Source: Aphrophora alni (Eukaryota > Arthropoda > Insecta > Hemiptera > Aphrophoridae). Taken from it: 64,000 nucleotides of DNA. Where the stretch lies: positions 114,829,362 through 114,893,361 of the forward strand of contig OY740765.1 in the NCBI GenBank assembly GCA_963513935.1, written 5' to 3'. Below, piece after piece: positions 13,236-24,689 of this stretch (position 1 is its first letter; the number at the start of each line of letters is the position of its first letter). Position numbers and translations under genes: made by a program. A model generated the notes under the pieces. The model had not been told where the DNA came from, did not search any database, and saw only the letters and a list, made by a program, of their open reading frames with translations.

Positions 13236-13457
13236 TGGGCGTCATTTTGTAAGTGTACCGTGTGTACCTTAAACTTAAAATTTTATTAAAGATAAAAGGA
13301 TTTCTATATTATTACTCCTCCTTAACTATCATAGATTGCCTGCGCCCCACGTTTTTCTCTCCAAGTATATTCATAACCACCAACAATCCTCCCCCAAAAT
13401 TGTAGAAGGGTCATGAAAAATTATTTTATACTTTTTAGTCCGTTTTAAAAACGTGGT

Positions 13458-13462
<5 letters not shown>

Positions 13463-13493
<31 letters not shown>
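13463..13493 (+). repeat. Poly(A) run
   Basis: 31 consecutive A. It could be the 3' end of a retrotransposed sequence, but nothing recognisable lies immediately upstream on the + strand. Confidence 0.9.
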
Positions 13494-13498
<5 letters not shown>

Positions 13499-14036
13499 TT
13501 ATTATTATAAAGTCTGGATATTTTAGTAATTACATAACTTACGTACAACTTTATTTCTTTCATATTTTAAATTACATAACTTTAGAGGTTCATAAAACAC
13601 CTTTATTTTATTCAATTATGTCACACTCACTTCTTTTAACTTTCAAAATAAAACCTCACTTTGAGGACAGTCTTATGCGTCTGACGACATCGCTGTCTTC
13701 TCGAAGAAAGACTTAAAATTCCGTTTTTCGGCAGAGTTGCTTTTTCTGTTCGGAGTCTATGCAACTGTCGCTCTCTTTGGTTGTTTGAATTTTACATCCT
13801 GAACTAATGAAATTAGACGGTCAGGGTCATGTCCTTTTATGGCATATCATGTGGTGTTAAGTCTTTGTTCCACATAATAGCTCTCTTTCCCACTTACAAT
13901 ACATTTATTTAATTTCACTTTTGTATTCATCATTATAAAAACACCTTTCTTCTTTTACCATATTTCTAAATTCTAAAGTTATTATTTTAAAAATATTGTC
14001 TCTTTATTTCCTAATTTAACCTTTAACACGTTAGCT

Positions 14037-14717
14037 GCCAAGGCCTAATACGATACTCTTGCCGTGAGTGCTACGATTACCAAATTATTTTTCCATTATT
14101 ATTTTTGCATCTACCTATGTTACATAATATAAGGCAATAGTATTTACTAATTTTTTTTACATTTATGCATATATAGTTCCGAGACCGATCGGACCGAAAT
14201 GCAATTTTTCGGCTTTAATTTTAATCGTAGTATAACGTTTAGGTCCGATCGGACCGAGGTAATTTTCGTGTTAAAAAAAAAAATCTAAACGGGCTATTTT
14301 ATTTCTTTATGTTGGCAAGCTCACTATTTTATTTGTCTAATATTTATTTTATAAATACATATATTCATTTTACAACTGTATTCTTTGTGAATTATTCATT
14401 ACTAAATCAAAATGTTTTTGTAAAATTTTTAATCGATCCAATCGTGCCGTCAAGAAAGTGAAAATATCCACTGATTTTAATCTGATATTGAGTAACCATG
14501 GTAACGGTTATTAAAGCATACAATATACTATGTCTAACACACGTCTTTACCCAATCCAGAGAATACCAAAATTTGCCGATAGGTTGCTGCACTATCGAAC
14601 TGTGAGCCACAAAACAAAACATTACGTCAGTGACTTTATCGGTCCGATCGTGCCGTAACGCTGCATGTACAGTCACCTTAGTTTCGGTCCAATCGGACCG
14701 ATATGGCAGCTAACGTG
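14037..14717. mobile_element. TTAA-flanked MITE with palindromic subterminal repeats
   Basis: A perfect 14 bp terminal inverted repeat, 'cacgttagctgcca' at 14037-14050 and its complement at 14704-14717, is flanked by TTAA on both sides (14033-14036, 14718-14721), the target site of piggyBac-type elements. Five copies of a CpG-rich near-palindrome based on 'ggtccgatcggaccg' lie inside, near 14184, 14243, 14435, 14640 and 14684. The 89-codon - frame (14407-14676) has no recognisable similarity. At 681 bp it is too small for a transposase, so it is presumably non-autonomous. Confidence 0.85.
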
Positions 14718-14749
14718 TTAAATCACTTAATTATTATTACAATTACCAA

Positions 14750-15480
14750 CTACAGATTATTATTAGTTGGAGATGTCCCATGGTTACAGTCCAATACTTT
14801 ATAACCGATTCTCCCAGCAATTGCACCCTGTTATTTAATCGAATTAACAGCATTTCTTTCTCCTGCACTGGGGCAAAAACTGTGGAAAAAGTATTTTTAA
14901 TTTCCGCCTAAGTCAAATTTCTGTAGTTTCTCTCAGAATTTTTGTAATAAGTCAAAGCTACATCTTCCAGGTACATAGGTAAGTAAATGATTTTTTTCAT
15001 CAATCATTTGCCAATGCAGCACGCTCAAAATGATTTCTATGGCTTAAATATCTTCCCCTGAACTACTACGAAATTTACCAGGACCAAAATTCTAAACATT
15101 CATTCATCATAATTGTTTTTGGCACAATAAGTTCCTCTTGTTTTTCTACCACACTAATATTATCTTCTTCCGACGCTGTTTGATTGAAACTCTACTGTGT
15201 CGTAAACATTTGGTTGCCAGAAAGATATATGCTTTGTGTTTTACGCTACTTGTTTTTCCACTAACCAATTTTGGTAATCCATAGAAATGTCACCCACGCT
15301 CTTACCCGAATGTAACCTAAGTTTTAACAACTTCAAATTTGACTGCGAAAATTCCAAATCTAGTTGCTCTGGAATTCATAAACCCAAGTTTTGTAAAATT
15401 TGTGTTGCTTCTTCCTTGTTTAAATATTTTTTCTTTGCTAATTATATATTCATTGACATAACCGATTTAAAATTTTTGTT
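14750..15480 (-). pseudogene. Possible second gag-like remnant
   Basis: Fragments of - strand translation between these positions ('VPGRCSFDLLQK', 'FHGLPKLVSGKTSS', 'FVNEYIISKEK'-like) have an LTR-element Gag flavour. They lie on the same strand as the remnant at 11845-13235, on the other side of the MITE. They may be one element split by later insertions. The match is weak and heavily decayed. Confidence 0.25.
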
Positions 15481-18296
15481 CTATTACATCAGACATTAGT
15501 TAAGGTACGTGTCAGCAGTGTTTAAGCAGGTATATTTGTAAACAAACAATGAAGGGCTTTTGATTTAACTTTTGCTCATATGTGTTTCAGTTACTTAATC
15601 CACCAAGTACATACAATTAAATCATTATAAGCCTATTTCCAGAATACATAAAAGTTTGAGGAAAGAAGAAATCACCAAGTTTTTACCTCTAAGATCAACA
15701 AAATTATATTTCACGAAGACTTATAAATATAATTTATTATTATAATTATTATATAATTTATTGAATTTATTCATTACTGTATTAAACAAAAAGTAAAATG
15801 TGACACTGATTAATTAAAAATATCAATAAATAATGTTATAAAATTTTAAGCATCTAATACAATACAGAACCAGTAATATTAAAAATCCATAAACATTTTT
15901 AAAAAAGAATAGAAATTATTTCCAGAATTTATCAATGTAAAACAAACTTATACAAGGTATACACTTTATTTGTATAAACTCTTATTCTTTATCTATTATA
16001 GAGTTATGTCTCCCCCAAATAGTATAGTAATAATAATTTAAAAAATAAATCAGAAAACATTTTGATAATTTTTCAAAAAATTAATAAAAAGAACTGAACT
16101 AAAGGATTTTTAGTAACAACTAAAAACACGGTTGATTTACCATTGGTATGAATTAGGCCAATGTGTTCGAGGTTCATTAAATAACAATTGATTGATCAGT
16201 TAACTATATCCTTTTAATATATATTTTTTAATCTCGGATAACACTATCTAACACGTTTTTATTACAACGGTGGTTCAATTATTTAAATTAATTCACTGGT
16301 TTTACTATCTCATATTTAATCATCAGTGGTTCAATTACATGCATTAATACTATGATCTTTCTATCTTTGACTCAGAGTGAAAGCAATATTGCAACAAGTT
16401 CAATTAATCTCACTTCATATAGGCTGATCTATACGAAGTTAATGCAAGAACACAATACACACAATGCTTGCTCACCTTTGTTGCTGGAGCTTAACTGTAC
16501 TCTGACTGTAATCCTTTGTGGTCATTGGTTTGGTGGACTGTTCTCCTAAAGAACCCAATGATGTTGATGGTACTCTGCCAACGTTTGACAGACAGTCTTG
16601 CATTTTCACGAGCCTCACTGCCCACCACCACTCTGCTCATTGATTGATTAAGGTTGTAATAGGTACATTTTTGAATTTTTGAATTGAGTACAAGGAAACA
16701 CATGCTTTTAGAAACTTGCATATAATTGGTCGAGAGATGATAGAACGAAGGATGCGATTCGTCCAAAAGTCTAGGGAAAGGGAACACCGCTAGTCAAATG
16801 AAGTCTAATAAATTAAAAACAAAGTAAATGCTAGAAATAACCAGAGAATAATATTTGAATGTTAGCATAATTAGAATAAATGTAGAGTTAAATAATTAAG
16901 TGTATTTTCATGTATATATGTTGTGAAATATCGGTTACCAGGTGGAAATGAAAACATGTAATAAAAACGTGTGCATAATGCCTCGGGAAGTAGTTGGAGA
17001 GGAATATTTCCACGAGGCGAGCTTTTGGCGGTTTGGACAACATAGGATTCCAAATCATCGACGCAAAGTGTTTACAACGACATTATAACGTGATTGGTTC
17101 AAGAAACTTTTATTTTGAAATAGTATATATGTATTTGATATAACCTGTGTTGCTCAATGTTAGATATAGGATCTTGTTATTTTGAAATTTTAATAGATAG
17201 GTGAAATTTAAATTTTAAAACTATAAAGGATGTCTTTATGAAGACAATCAGATGAAATAATATAAATTACTTAATACAAAAGAAGTTGACTTTCATTTTT
17301 AATTAAATTCAATTTTATTTTTTTTTTTTTGCAACTATATAATAACGTTAATAATAAAAAATGATTCTGATCTTTTTGTTGATCAATAAGAATTAAACAA
17401 ATAAAGTCAATAGGATGTATTAATACAAAATATTCAATATAATTATCTAAAATTTGTGTATGTTTGATATAAATGTTCATTAATAAAGTTATGTACAATT
17501 TCAGTATAAAAAAGGACTTCTGTTTTTCTTAACATATCCACTGAAGTACACTGTCAAAAGAACTAGCGACCCTAGAGATGTATAAAGTAAATTTAAACAT
17601 AACTTGATATATTAGTTTGGTCATTATTTAATTGTCATGGCGCCCAACAATCATTAGCACTTAGCTATCTTTATGCAAATAATTAAAATCAAACCTCTCA
17701 TTTTTTACATAGTCACAAGGTTTATATATTTCTTTAAGTAAAGTATGACAAGTTTGATAGTTGCAAGCTCAGCAGTTTCCTAACTGTATACATCTTGTTG
17801 CAATTATTGTTTATGCTTTGGTAACTGTTGTCAGAACTTAGGATGCAAATGTAACTTAACCACATCTAACCTTTCCTAATGTTTAATTCCTAACACAACT
17901 CTCTTTCCATAAAAAGTCTCATTTTATTTTTTTAGAACAACTGTACTAGATTATTAAAATTGGGAGATATTATGCATCTTTGCAACCTGTATTGTCTGTA
18001 ACACTCGTTGATACACTATTTAAACTTAAATCATATGAATACTAGTTACAATTTAGTAACATTAATTTATCATAATTTATAAATACTAAAAAATTATGAT
18101 TTCTGTAAGGTATAATTATATTTTTTGAACTTAAAACCGAATTTACATGTGAATATTCCCCCTCTCAAGTTTGTAGTTTTATATGTACAGGAAATTTCCA
18201 GGATTTGCGGGAACAAATTTATGGGAATTTTTTGTTGATTCCACCCTGAGTTTCTTTAAGAGAAGTTCATGTTAATTTTGATAAACTGTGTTTTAG

Positions 18297-18398
18297 GATG
18301 ATATGAACCTGACGGATGAAAAGAAAGAACCAATAAGGCTACAGCCTGTTATGAACAAGAAGAAAATGTTAATGATGCATTACAAAGGCTCATCTCAA
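18297..18398 (+). CDS. dia: dia exon B: start of GTPase-binding domain
   Basis: Bordered by 'gttttag' and 'gtaagt'; 34 codons in phase 0. It begins 'DDMNLTDEKKEPIRLQP' and ends 'MLMMHYKGSSQ'. In diaphanous formins an 'M-N-[IL]-…-K-R-E-P-L' block followed by 'K-M-[IL]-x-x-H-x-K-G' marks the N-terminal helical part of the Rho-binding region. The join to the preceding exon (…EEML/DDMNL…) matches the expected continuity. Rho-GTP binding here releases the autoinhibited protein. Confidence 0.9.
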
Positions 18399-18489
18399 GT
18401 AAGTATAGTTTCATATTGCACGGCCAGTCAATAATAAAACCTTAAGAATTGTACAATGATTCAAACATTTCAAAAAAGCATGTTACTTT

Positions 18490-18557
18490 AAAACATGCGC
18501 GTGTAAGTAGATACCGCCATGGTCGGGATCCCGACCACCTGAAGCGAATGTGTTAAA
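18490..18557. repeat. Perfect 16 bp palindrome next to a TTAA-type end
   Basis: The palindrome 'ggtcgggatcccgacc' (18522-18537) lies next to 'acctgaagcgaatgtgttaa'. Read in reverse, this starts TTAA followed by 'cacattcgcttc', resembling the outer end of the MITE at 14037. On the left, 'ttaaaacatgcgcgtg' near 18491 could be the other end of a tiny derivative. CpG-rich palindromes stand out in this AT-rich intron. Confidence 0.4.
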
Positions 18558-19859
18558 CATTCTTATACAAAGTTATTAAAATCTTAATGACAGTTATGAA
18601 ATGAATGAAGTACTTTCTTGGTAAATCACATTTCTCCTACATTTTTCCTTCAGTGGACACCGTGACAGCACTAATTCCCAAACTTCGCTCTAGATACGAT
18701 GCTTTTTATTTGTATCTTGCAAACGTGTAAGATTTCTAGGAAACATATCAAGAAGTTAATCAAGACATCAATTACAGTGTTATAGGTGCCGATTTTAAGG
18801 TAATAATTGATAAGGAGTTGAACGTTACCTAGTACACCATGTATAGTTTTCCTTATGTACAATCTTAATTTATATTTAGCCAAGAAATCGCATTTGATAA
18901 AACCCAATTTTACTGATAATATAAATACTTGTTATGAAAGTAATTCCTAAAGAAATTTTTATTTGAACTTCATTTCACATTTTATTGTAAAGTAGATTAC
19001 ATATAAAAATCAAATTATCATTGAAATCTATTCCTCAGATTGAATGGGACATAATTTTAACAGAATCGTAGTTAATAATATTACTATAATGTATAATTGA
19101 ATCACTATGTAACACTGTAATAACGAACACAAAAACTACCTCGCATGTGCGAAATGGGCTAATTCGTTAAATGTGTGCTTACCAGAGTTCCAGAGCAATC
19201 TTGCGGATCTGACGCAAACTGCTATGCACTTCTAAGCACTTTTAAGCACTATATGTTTACAATGTCACATTCGAGGACTGTAACAAAATTAAAAAAAAAA
19301 AAAATTTATCCATGAAATATATGAGTTAATTGTAAAAATAGTCAGATACAACCGAGGTCTCGAGTGCAAGACCTCGTTTGTACGAAGAGACCGCATTTGT
19401 ACGCAAGTGGTTGGTGCTAGGACCCCCTTTGTGCTGCGATACAAACCCCCCCACACACATATATATACTTAATCCTAACACATGATATAAAATTAACTTG
19501 ATTTTTTGATGGTGTTACTTTTGTATGCAATACACTTTTTAGATCCTCTTATTTTTAATTAGTCTTATCTAACATTTATAATTCTCTAAGAGACTAATTG
19601 AATTAATATATAATACGGATCCTGCTAGGAATTTTGTTTATTTTTATTTTGTGTGTGACATGGGCCTAAGCATGATTTGATTTCTTCTTATTTTTTCAGG
19701 GCTAGTTTTAGTGTTTTATTTCTTGTATTTTTGTATTTTGCCTTATTTATTTATTTACATTATTGGTATGATTGTGTGTATGAATTGAATGTTTAGTTAT
19801 TTGTTGCTCTGTTGCACTGCTGGTCTTTTTACATCATGTGATGTCTGACAGTAGTAAAG

Positions 19860-20540
19860 CTGAACAGGCTGCTGTGCAATACAACATCCACTGGACTCTT
19901 GCTTAGCTACGTTTGCCTTATCTAAATTATGTAAAAATTACTCTTATCAATGTTCAGTCTCTAAGAGAGCATATTGATGAATTTCGTGAAATATTTTTGG
20001 ACCCAGTCCTATATTTATTTCTTGACTTAAACCTAAAATTTCTTCTGCTAAAGTTTCCTTATACGGTTAGACTCTTTTCTGCAATGATCACTTGTACAAA
20101 ATCGGCGGAGAAGTGGGATCTATGTTAAATAATCAATTTTAGCTAAGCCTATGTATAACTCTTACCAACAGAACTCAAACCTGATTATATGTTTCTGGAA
20201 CTTACATTGTAAAGTACCAAATTCCTACTGAGATTGTGCTACAGGCCTCCTAAAATCATTCAGAGTTTACGTGTGCTCTTATTATATGTGCATTTTATTC
20301 CAACCTACATGTATTTCATTGTTACGGGTGACTTTAACAGACTTGCTTGGACCACACTCGACATTTTTGACAAACATGTTTTATTTATGTAACATATTAC
20401 CTCTAAAAGCAACTCACTTTACCAATACCTCTAGTACGCTTTTGGACTTGATGGTTGTCTGTGACCTGTCATCTGTTATAATATATTGACAAGTTCCTGT
20501 TCCCGGTTTCTGATCATAGTCCTACCTGTTTTTTTTAAAC
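19860..20540 (+). pseudogene. Non-LTR retrotransposon endonuclease-domain fragment
   Basis: The + frame at 19913 contains 'KITLINVQSLREHIDEFREI', which matches the opening of apurinic-type endonuclease domains of insect non-LTR elements (the N-[IV]-x-S-L block). A later frame contains 'FLTNMFYLCNILPLKATHFT' followed by 'SSTLLDLMVV' and 'QVPVPGF', matching the end of the same domain. The catalytic middle is degraded, with stops. It abuts a - strand RNase H fragment at 20560, so two elements meet here. Confidence 0.65.
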
Positions 20541-20559
20541 CTCCATTGTGGGCTCAGGA

Positions 20560-21050
20560 CCTAGAAAAGGAGTAGATGATCTCTTCTAGCTAGCTCATCC
20601 GTCCTTTCGTTAGTTGCAATTCTACAATGTCCTGGCGTACAGCAGCTTTATATCTTTTTCCTGAGCCAATCCCATCAGTGTGTCCCTCCATTTACCTAAT
20701 TAACACAGATGTCACCTTAGGCAAACCCACAGCCTGTAGTACCCCCTGACTGTCTGAGAAAAACATTACCTTACTTGTACCTGAGATCTCTTCCTTCAGC
20801 CTTACACATTGTAAAGTTGCATAAGTTTTCACCTAAAATATTGATGCATACTTAACCAATGATCTTTTGATATCTGGTTCCTCCAGAAACACCTCAAAAC
20901 CTGAACAGCATGCTTCACCTACCCTGGATCCATCTGTATAGGGAATCAGCATATCAAGAATCCGTTGGACGGGTTCCACTCCGTCCATTCACTTCTTGTA
21001 AGCTAAACTACTTCGTATCCCACATCAAACCTAAATCTAGGGACACAATT
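20560..21050 (-). pseudogene. Non-LTR retrotransposon RNase H-domain fragment
   Basis: The - strand translates to 'IPYTDGSRVGEACCSGFEVF' near 20950, then 'VMFFSDSQGVLQAVGLPKV' near 20760, then 'PGHCRIATNERTDELARRD' near 20620. These are the three landmark blocks of a retrotransposon RNase H (TDGS, the D-S-[QR] block, and G-N-E-x-x-D-x-L-A, here altered). At least one stop interrupts it. The downstream - strand part to about 20560 ends abruptly. Confidence 0.65.
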
Positions 21051-21490
21051 GTCTAACCCCAGTATAGGTACTTCATTTTTCATGATATTACCTTTACTAC
21101 CATGAACATATATTCTGGCTTTATATTTCCATATCTATGTTACATAACCTTATATACCCCAGCATCGCTTCCTCTAGTATTTTGATTTTAAGAGGATGAA
21201 TATTTAGGAGTAATGGGTTGGAGTAATCCTCATGCTACCTATTATATAAGACAAGCATGTAACATGCAGGGTGCTTACTTCCAATGTCTTTTGTAAAAAT
21301 AAATGTGTATACTTTCAAGAATAAATATAAGTATTAAAAATGTTTTCCCACTTTACCTACTTGTAAATTTTTAAATAGACGACATTCCATATCAGCTATG
21401 TATGTTGGTAAAATCAAATAGAATATATTTTGCTCTATACATTTTTTCATTAAAAATCATTATCAAATATAAATTTAACTTTTTTTTCAG

Positions 21491-21687
21491 GAAAATCGAT
21501 CAAAATTTGATAAGCCTGCCGATTATATTCAGTATTTAGCGGCTCCTGATTTAAGTGTAAATAAAATATACATCTGTATAGAATCATTACGAATTGCGCT
21601 CACCAATAATCCTCTTAGTTGGGTGCAGGAATTTGGATCACAAGGTCTCAAGCAAGTCCTTTCTACACTTAATGAGTGTTATCGCAA
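21491..21687 (+). CDS. dia: dia exon C: GTPase-binding / inhibitory domain
   Basis: Preceded by 'tttttttcag' and followed by 'gtaagt'. It holds 65 codons plus two bases, finished by the first base of the next exon. Residues include 'KFDKPADYIQYLAAPDLS' and 'LRIALTNNPLSWVQEFG'. The 'P-x-x-[YF]-[IV]-x-x-L' and 'L-R-[VI]-x-L-x-[ST]-N-P-x-S-W-[VI]-x-x-F-G' blocks are hallmarks of the GBD-to-DID transition in diaphanous formins, which binds Rho and, in the closed state, the C-terminal DAD. Confidence 0.95.
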
Positions 21688-22172
21688 GTAAGTTTTAGTC
21701 TATAAACAATTTTGTACTATCCGACATATCATTAGTTGTATCCAATTTGACAATGGTAAACATTCTTTTTAAATTAAAAAAAAAACCAAGCAATGTTTTG
21801 TTAAATCAGCCATCCTGCTTCACCTTCTTCCATGCTATTTGACAACATACTATTACTTCTAGGATGTACTTTGCTAGGATGTAAGTGTTACAATTTAAGT
21901 TAATTGTTTTAACTTACACACTACTATTCAACCATTTATAATGAAACTGAAAATAATATGAAGCTGGTTTGTCTTAGAATGTAGTTAGTCTGTTATAATA
22001 TATTCGAATTGAAACATTAAAGCTACACCAGTAGAACATTATTGTAAAAATTTATTACTGATGACCATTGAGGTTAAATTATTTAATAAGGAAAGAAATT
22101 TATGTATAAATGTATATTTTTTGTTTATTAAGTTGAATGGGAACTAACAATTTTTTTTTACTACACTTTCAG

Positions 22173-22482
22173 TGACAGCCGTTACGACCGTATTCAGTGT
22201 GAATGTTTGAGGTGTTTACGGGCAATTATGAACAATACTGTTGGTCTAAAGCAGATGTTTAGCCAGAAAGAAGCTTTAACTATAGTCGCTCGCTCTTTGG
22301 ACCCTTCTAAACCTGCAGTTATGTTAGAAGCATTAAGGGTATTAGCTGCAGTCTGTTTGATTACACCGGATGGTCATGAAAAGGCCGTTGAAGCAATCAC
22401 GATGGCTGGAGAACTCAAAGGTCGAGACAGGTTTTTACCTATTGTACAGGGCTTACTGTTGCAAAATAATGAACCACTAAGA
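22173..22482 (+). CDS. dia: dia exon D: armadillo-like inhibitory domain (DID)
   Basis: Preceded by 'ctttcag' and followed by 'gtgagt'. One base completes the previous codon, then 103 codons follow. It reads 'DSRYDRIQCECLRCLRAIMN' then 'NTVGLKQMF', 'ARSLDPSKPAVMLEALRVLA' and 'GRDRFLPIVQGLL'. The 'E-x-[IL]-R-C-L-[KR]-A-x-M-N-N' block and the 'L-D-P-x-K-P-x-[TV]-M-x-E-A-L-[KR]-[LV]-L' helices belong to the DID armadillo repeats of Dia proteins. This surface contacts the autoregulatory C-terminus that lies beyond this window. Confidence 0.97.
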
Positions 22483-22559
22483 GTGAGTATCTAATGTAAC
22501 TGTGGTCGCAATTAGAGAAAGGGAAATTTAGAGATAATATTATTAGAGTTAGGTTTATA

Positions 22560-23280
22560 TTCAGCACTTAATATTTAAATAACATTTGTTATTTCTAAAT
22601 TTCCCTGGTTATATTTACTGATTTGACACATAAAACCTAATAAATTAGATTATTATTTAAAGCATTTCTTATATTTAAATTTCTTTGGTTATCTGTACTT
22701 ATTTCACACATAATAGCTACTAAATTAGCATTTTTATTACTGAAAACATTTGTTACTTTTAAAACTCAGAGTTTATGTTTACCCATTTGACATAGGAAAG
22801 TTACTACATTAGCAGTTTTTCTTATTGAAAATATTTGTTATTTCTAAATTTTCTAGGATATTTGACACAAAGCTACTACAATAGTGTTTTTCTTACTGAA
22901 AATATTTGTTATTTCTAAATTTCCCAAGTTACTTTACTCATGAAAACTACTACATTAGCGATTTTCTTACTGAAAACATTTGTTATTTCAAAATTTTTTA
23001 GGTTATTTGACACATGAAAGCTACTAAATTAGCAGTTTTCTTACTGAAAACATGTGTTATTTCTAAATTTCTCAGATTATTTGACACCTGAAAGCTACTA
23101 CATTAGCAGTTTTCTTACTGAAAACATTTGTTATTTTTAAAGTTCTCACATTTTGTTTATTCGTTTGACACACCATAGCTATAACAGGTTTCTTACTGAA
23201 GACATTTGTTATTTCTAAATTATCTTGCTTATTTGTCATACATTACCAGTTTTTGAAAAGATTTAAAATTTATAAAGTTC
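22560..23280. repeat. Degenerate tandem array in the intron after exon D
   Basis: About nine imperfect copies of a unit of roughly 60-90 bp carry 'aaaacatttgttatttctaa' and 'gacacatgaaagctactaca'. They occur near 22579, 22665, 22746, 22838, 22901, 22974, 23047, 23123 and 23203. Copies vary in length and sequence, so the array is old. It lies a few hundred bases before the cleaner minisatellite at 23589. Confidence 0.8.
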
Positions 23281-23588
23281 CTAGGCTATGTTTACCAATA
23301 AAAAACTACTACGAGTTTGTATTCTCGTTTAAAGCATTTGGTATTTTTAAAGTTTGTAGGTTATGTTGTTCATTTTCACACATGAAAGGTAATAAAATGA
23401 TCATGTTAAGATTATTTTATGGGTACTATATTTGTAGTTTTTCACTTTAGGTTATTTTGAAAATATTCAGACTTTATGTTTACATTAAAAAAATATATAT
23501 AATACGTTCTAAATTTGTAGTTTTCCCAATTTAATTATATATTCCCCAATTATATTTTATTTTTTTGAGAGCTACTATATTAGTAAGT

Positions 23589-23843
23589 TTCCACTTGGGA
23601 TGTTTGCTGTCTGTAATATTCTCTTGTTATGTTCATGTATTCCACTTAGGACATTTGCTGTCTGTAATATTCTCTTGTTATGTTCATGTATTCCACTTTG
23701 GACATTTGCTATCTGTAATATTCTCTTGTTATGTTCATGTATTCCACTTTGGACATTTGCTGTCTGTAATATTCTCTTGTTATGTTCATGTATTCCACTT
23801 ATGACATTTGGTGTCTGTAATATTCTATTATTATGTTCAAGTA
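23589..23843. repeat. 51 bp minisatellite, five units
   Basis: Units start 'ttccactt' at 23589, 23640, 23691, 23742 and 23793. Each contains 'tgctgtctgtaatattctct' and 'tgttatgttcatgta', with few differences. Because 51 is divisible by three, open frames of 79-94 codons appear on both strands. They encode only this repeat and are not genes. It lies 86 bp before the next dia exon. Confidence 0.95.
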
Positions 23844-23929
23844 TTTGTTTCATATGCATGTATTTATTATACTGAATGTTGGGTTAAGTTGTAACTTTCC
23901 ATGTACCTAAATATCAGTTTCTTTTACAG

Positions 23930-24040
23930 GCTACATGTCTCCAATTAATAAATGCAATCGTTGAGTTTCCTGAGGATTTGGAGTTTCGACTTCATTTACG
24001 AAATGAGATTATGAGAGTCGGATTAATTGATGTTCTGGAA
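23930..24040 (+). CDS. dia: dia exon E: end of inhibitory domain
   Basis: Bordered by 'cttttacag' and 'gtaagt'; 37 codons in phase 0. It reads 'ATCLQLINAIVEFPEDLEFR' and then 'LHLRNEIMRVGLIDVLE'. The 'I-N-x-[IL]-[VT]-…-D-L-[NE]-F-R-[LV]-H-L-R-x-E-[IF]-M-R-x-G-L' block is a strong DID/FH3 signature. The intron that follows is 10.9 kb and rich in transposons. Confidence 0.95.
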
Positions 24041-24689
24041 GTAAGTATCCAAGCAGTATAAATATAGTTTTCTATACATTTAGTAACATATAAATATTAT
24101 CGTATAAATATAACAAAAACTGATGAAGTAAATTTGTCATGAGGAAACTTAAATATTCATGAGATCAATTAGAACCAATTTATGCCAATTAATTGTAACA
24201 TATGTAAATTTGAGTGAATTCTGATTGGAAATCATGATATCGAGATAGAAATCATAACCGAAGTTTAGTGAAAACCCTAAAATAATGGATATAGCACATA
24301 TATTTTTTTATCTATTGCTGTTAAAAAAATTTGTTTTCTATAGCAAAGATACATTTAGGAAACAATTCATACATTTAAATACAATAAATAAACAATACAC
24401 AAAAATACAATTGCAAATACACTCATAATTACCTAAAATAGTGTAAAATTTAATATCTCAACAAGGCAGGGTTATCACTGAATTGAGCAACTGCCCCAAA
24501 TGATATCCAGACAACACATCTGAATCTCATCATGCGTGGCTGAAGAAATTCCCCCCCCCCCAGAATAAAAGGAATTGTATACCAAAAGATGTTGAAGATT
24601 CCTCTTTAATATTTTTTGGTCTTCAATAATTTTAATATTTATGGAGAGTTTGTTAACCCTCCAAGTGCTGATTATATTAGTCCTCAGTG

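Larger units (their letters stand above)
10150..18296. other. dia intron of 8.1 kb
   Basis: Starts 'gtaagttt' and ends 'gtgttttag'. It contains a higher-GC duplicated block (10915-11170), a decayed gag-like segment (11845-13235), a poly(A) run at 13463-13493, a TTAA-flanked MITE (14037-14717) and possibly another gag-like remnant (14750-15480). At 16480-17060 a patch with more GC carries - strand open frames (16491-16787, 16871-17053) that I cannot assign. From 17100 to 18296 I see nothing. Confidence 0.6.

Noticed and set aside
16491..17053. - strand frames in a slightly GC-richer patch, considered as a nested gene
   Set aside because: No recognisable similarity, no good splice pattern and no support beyond composition.
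23575..23875. Open frames of 79-94 codons on both strands
   Set aside because: They are produced by the 51 bp tandem repeat, whose unit length is a multiple of three.
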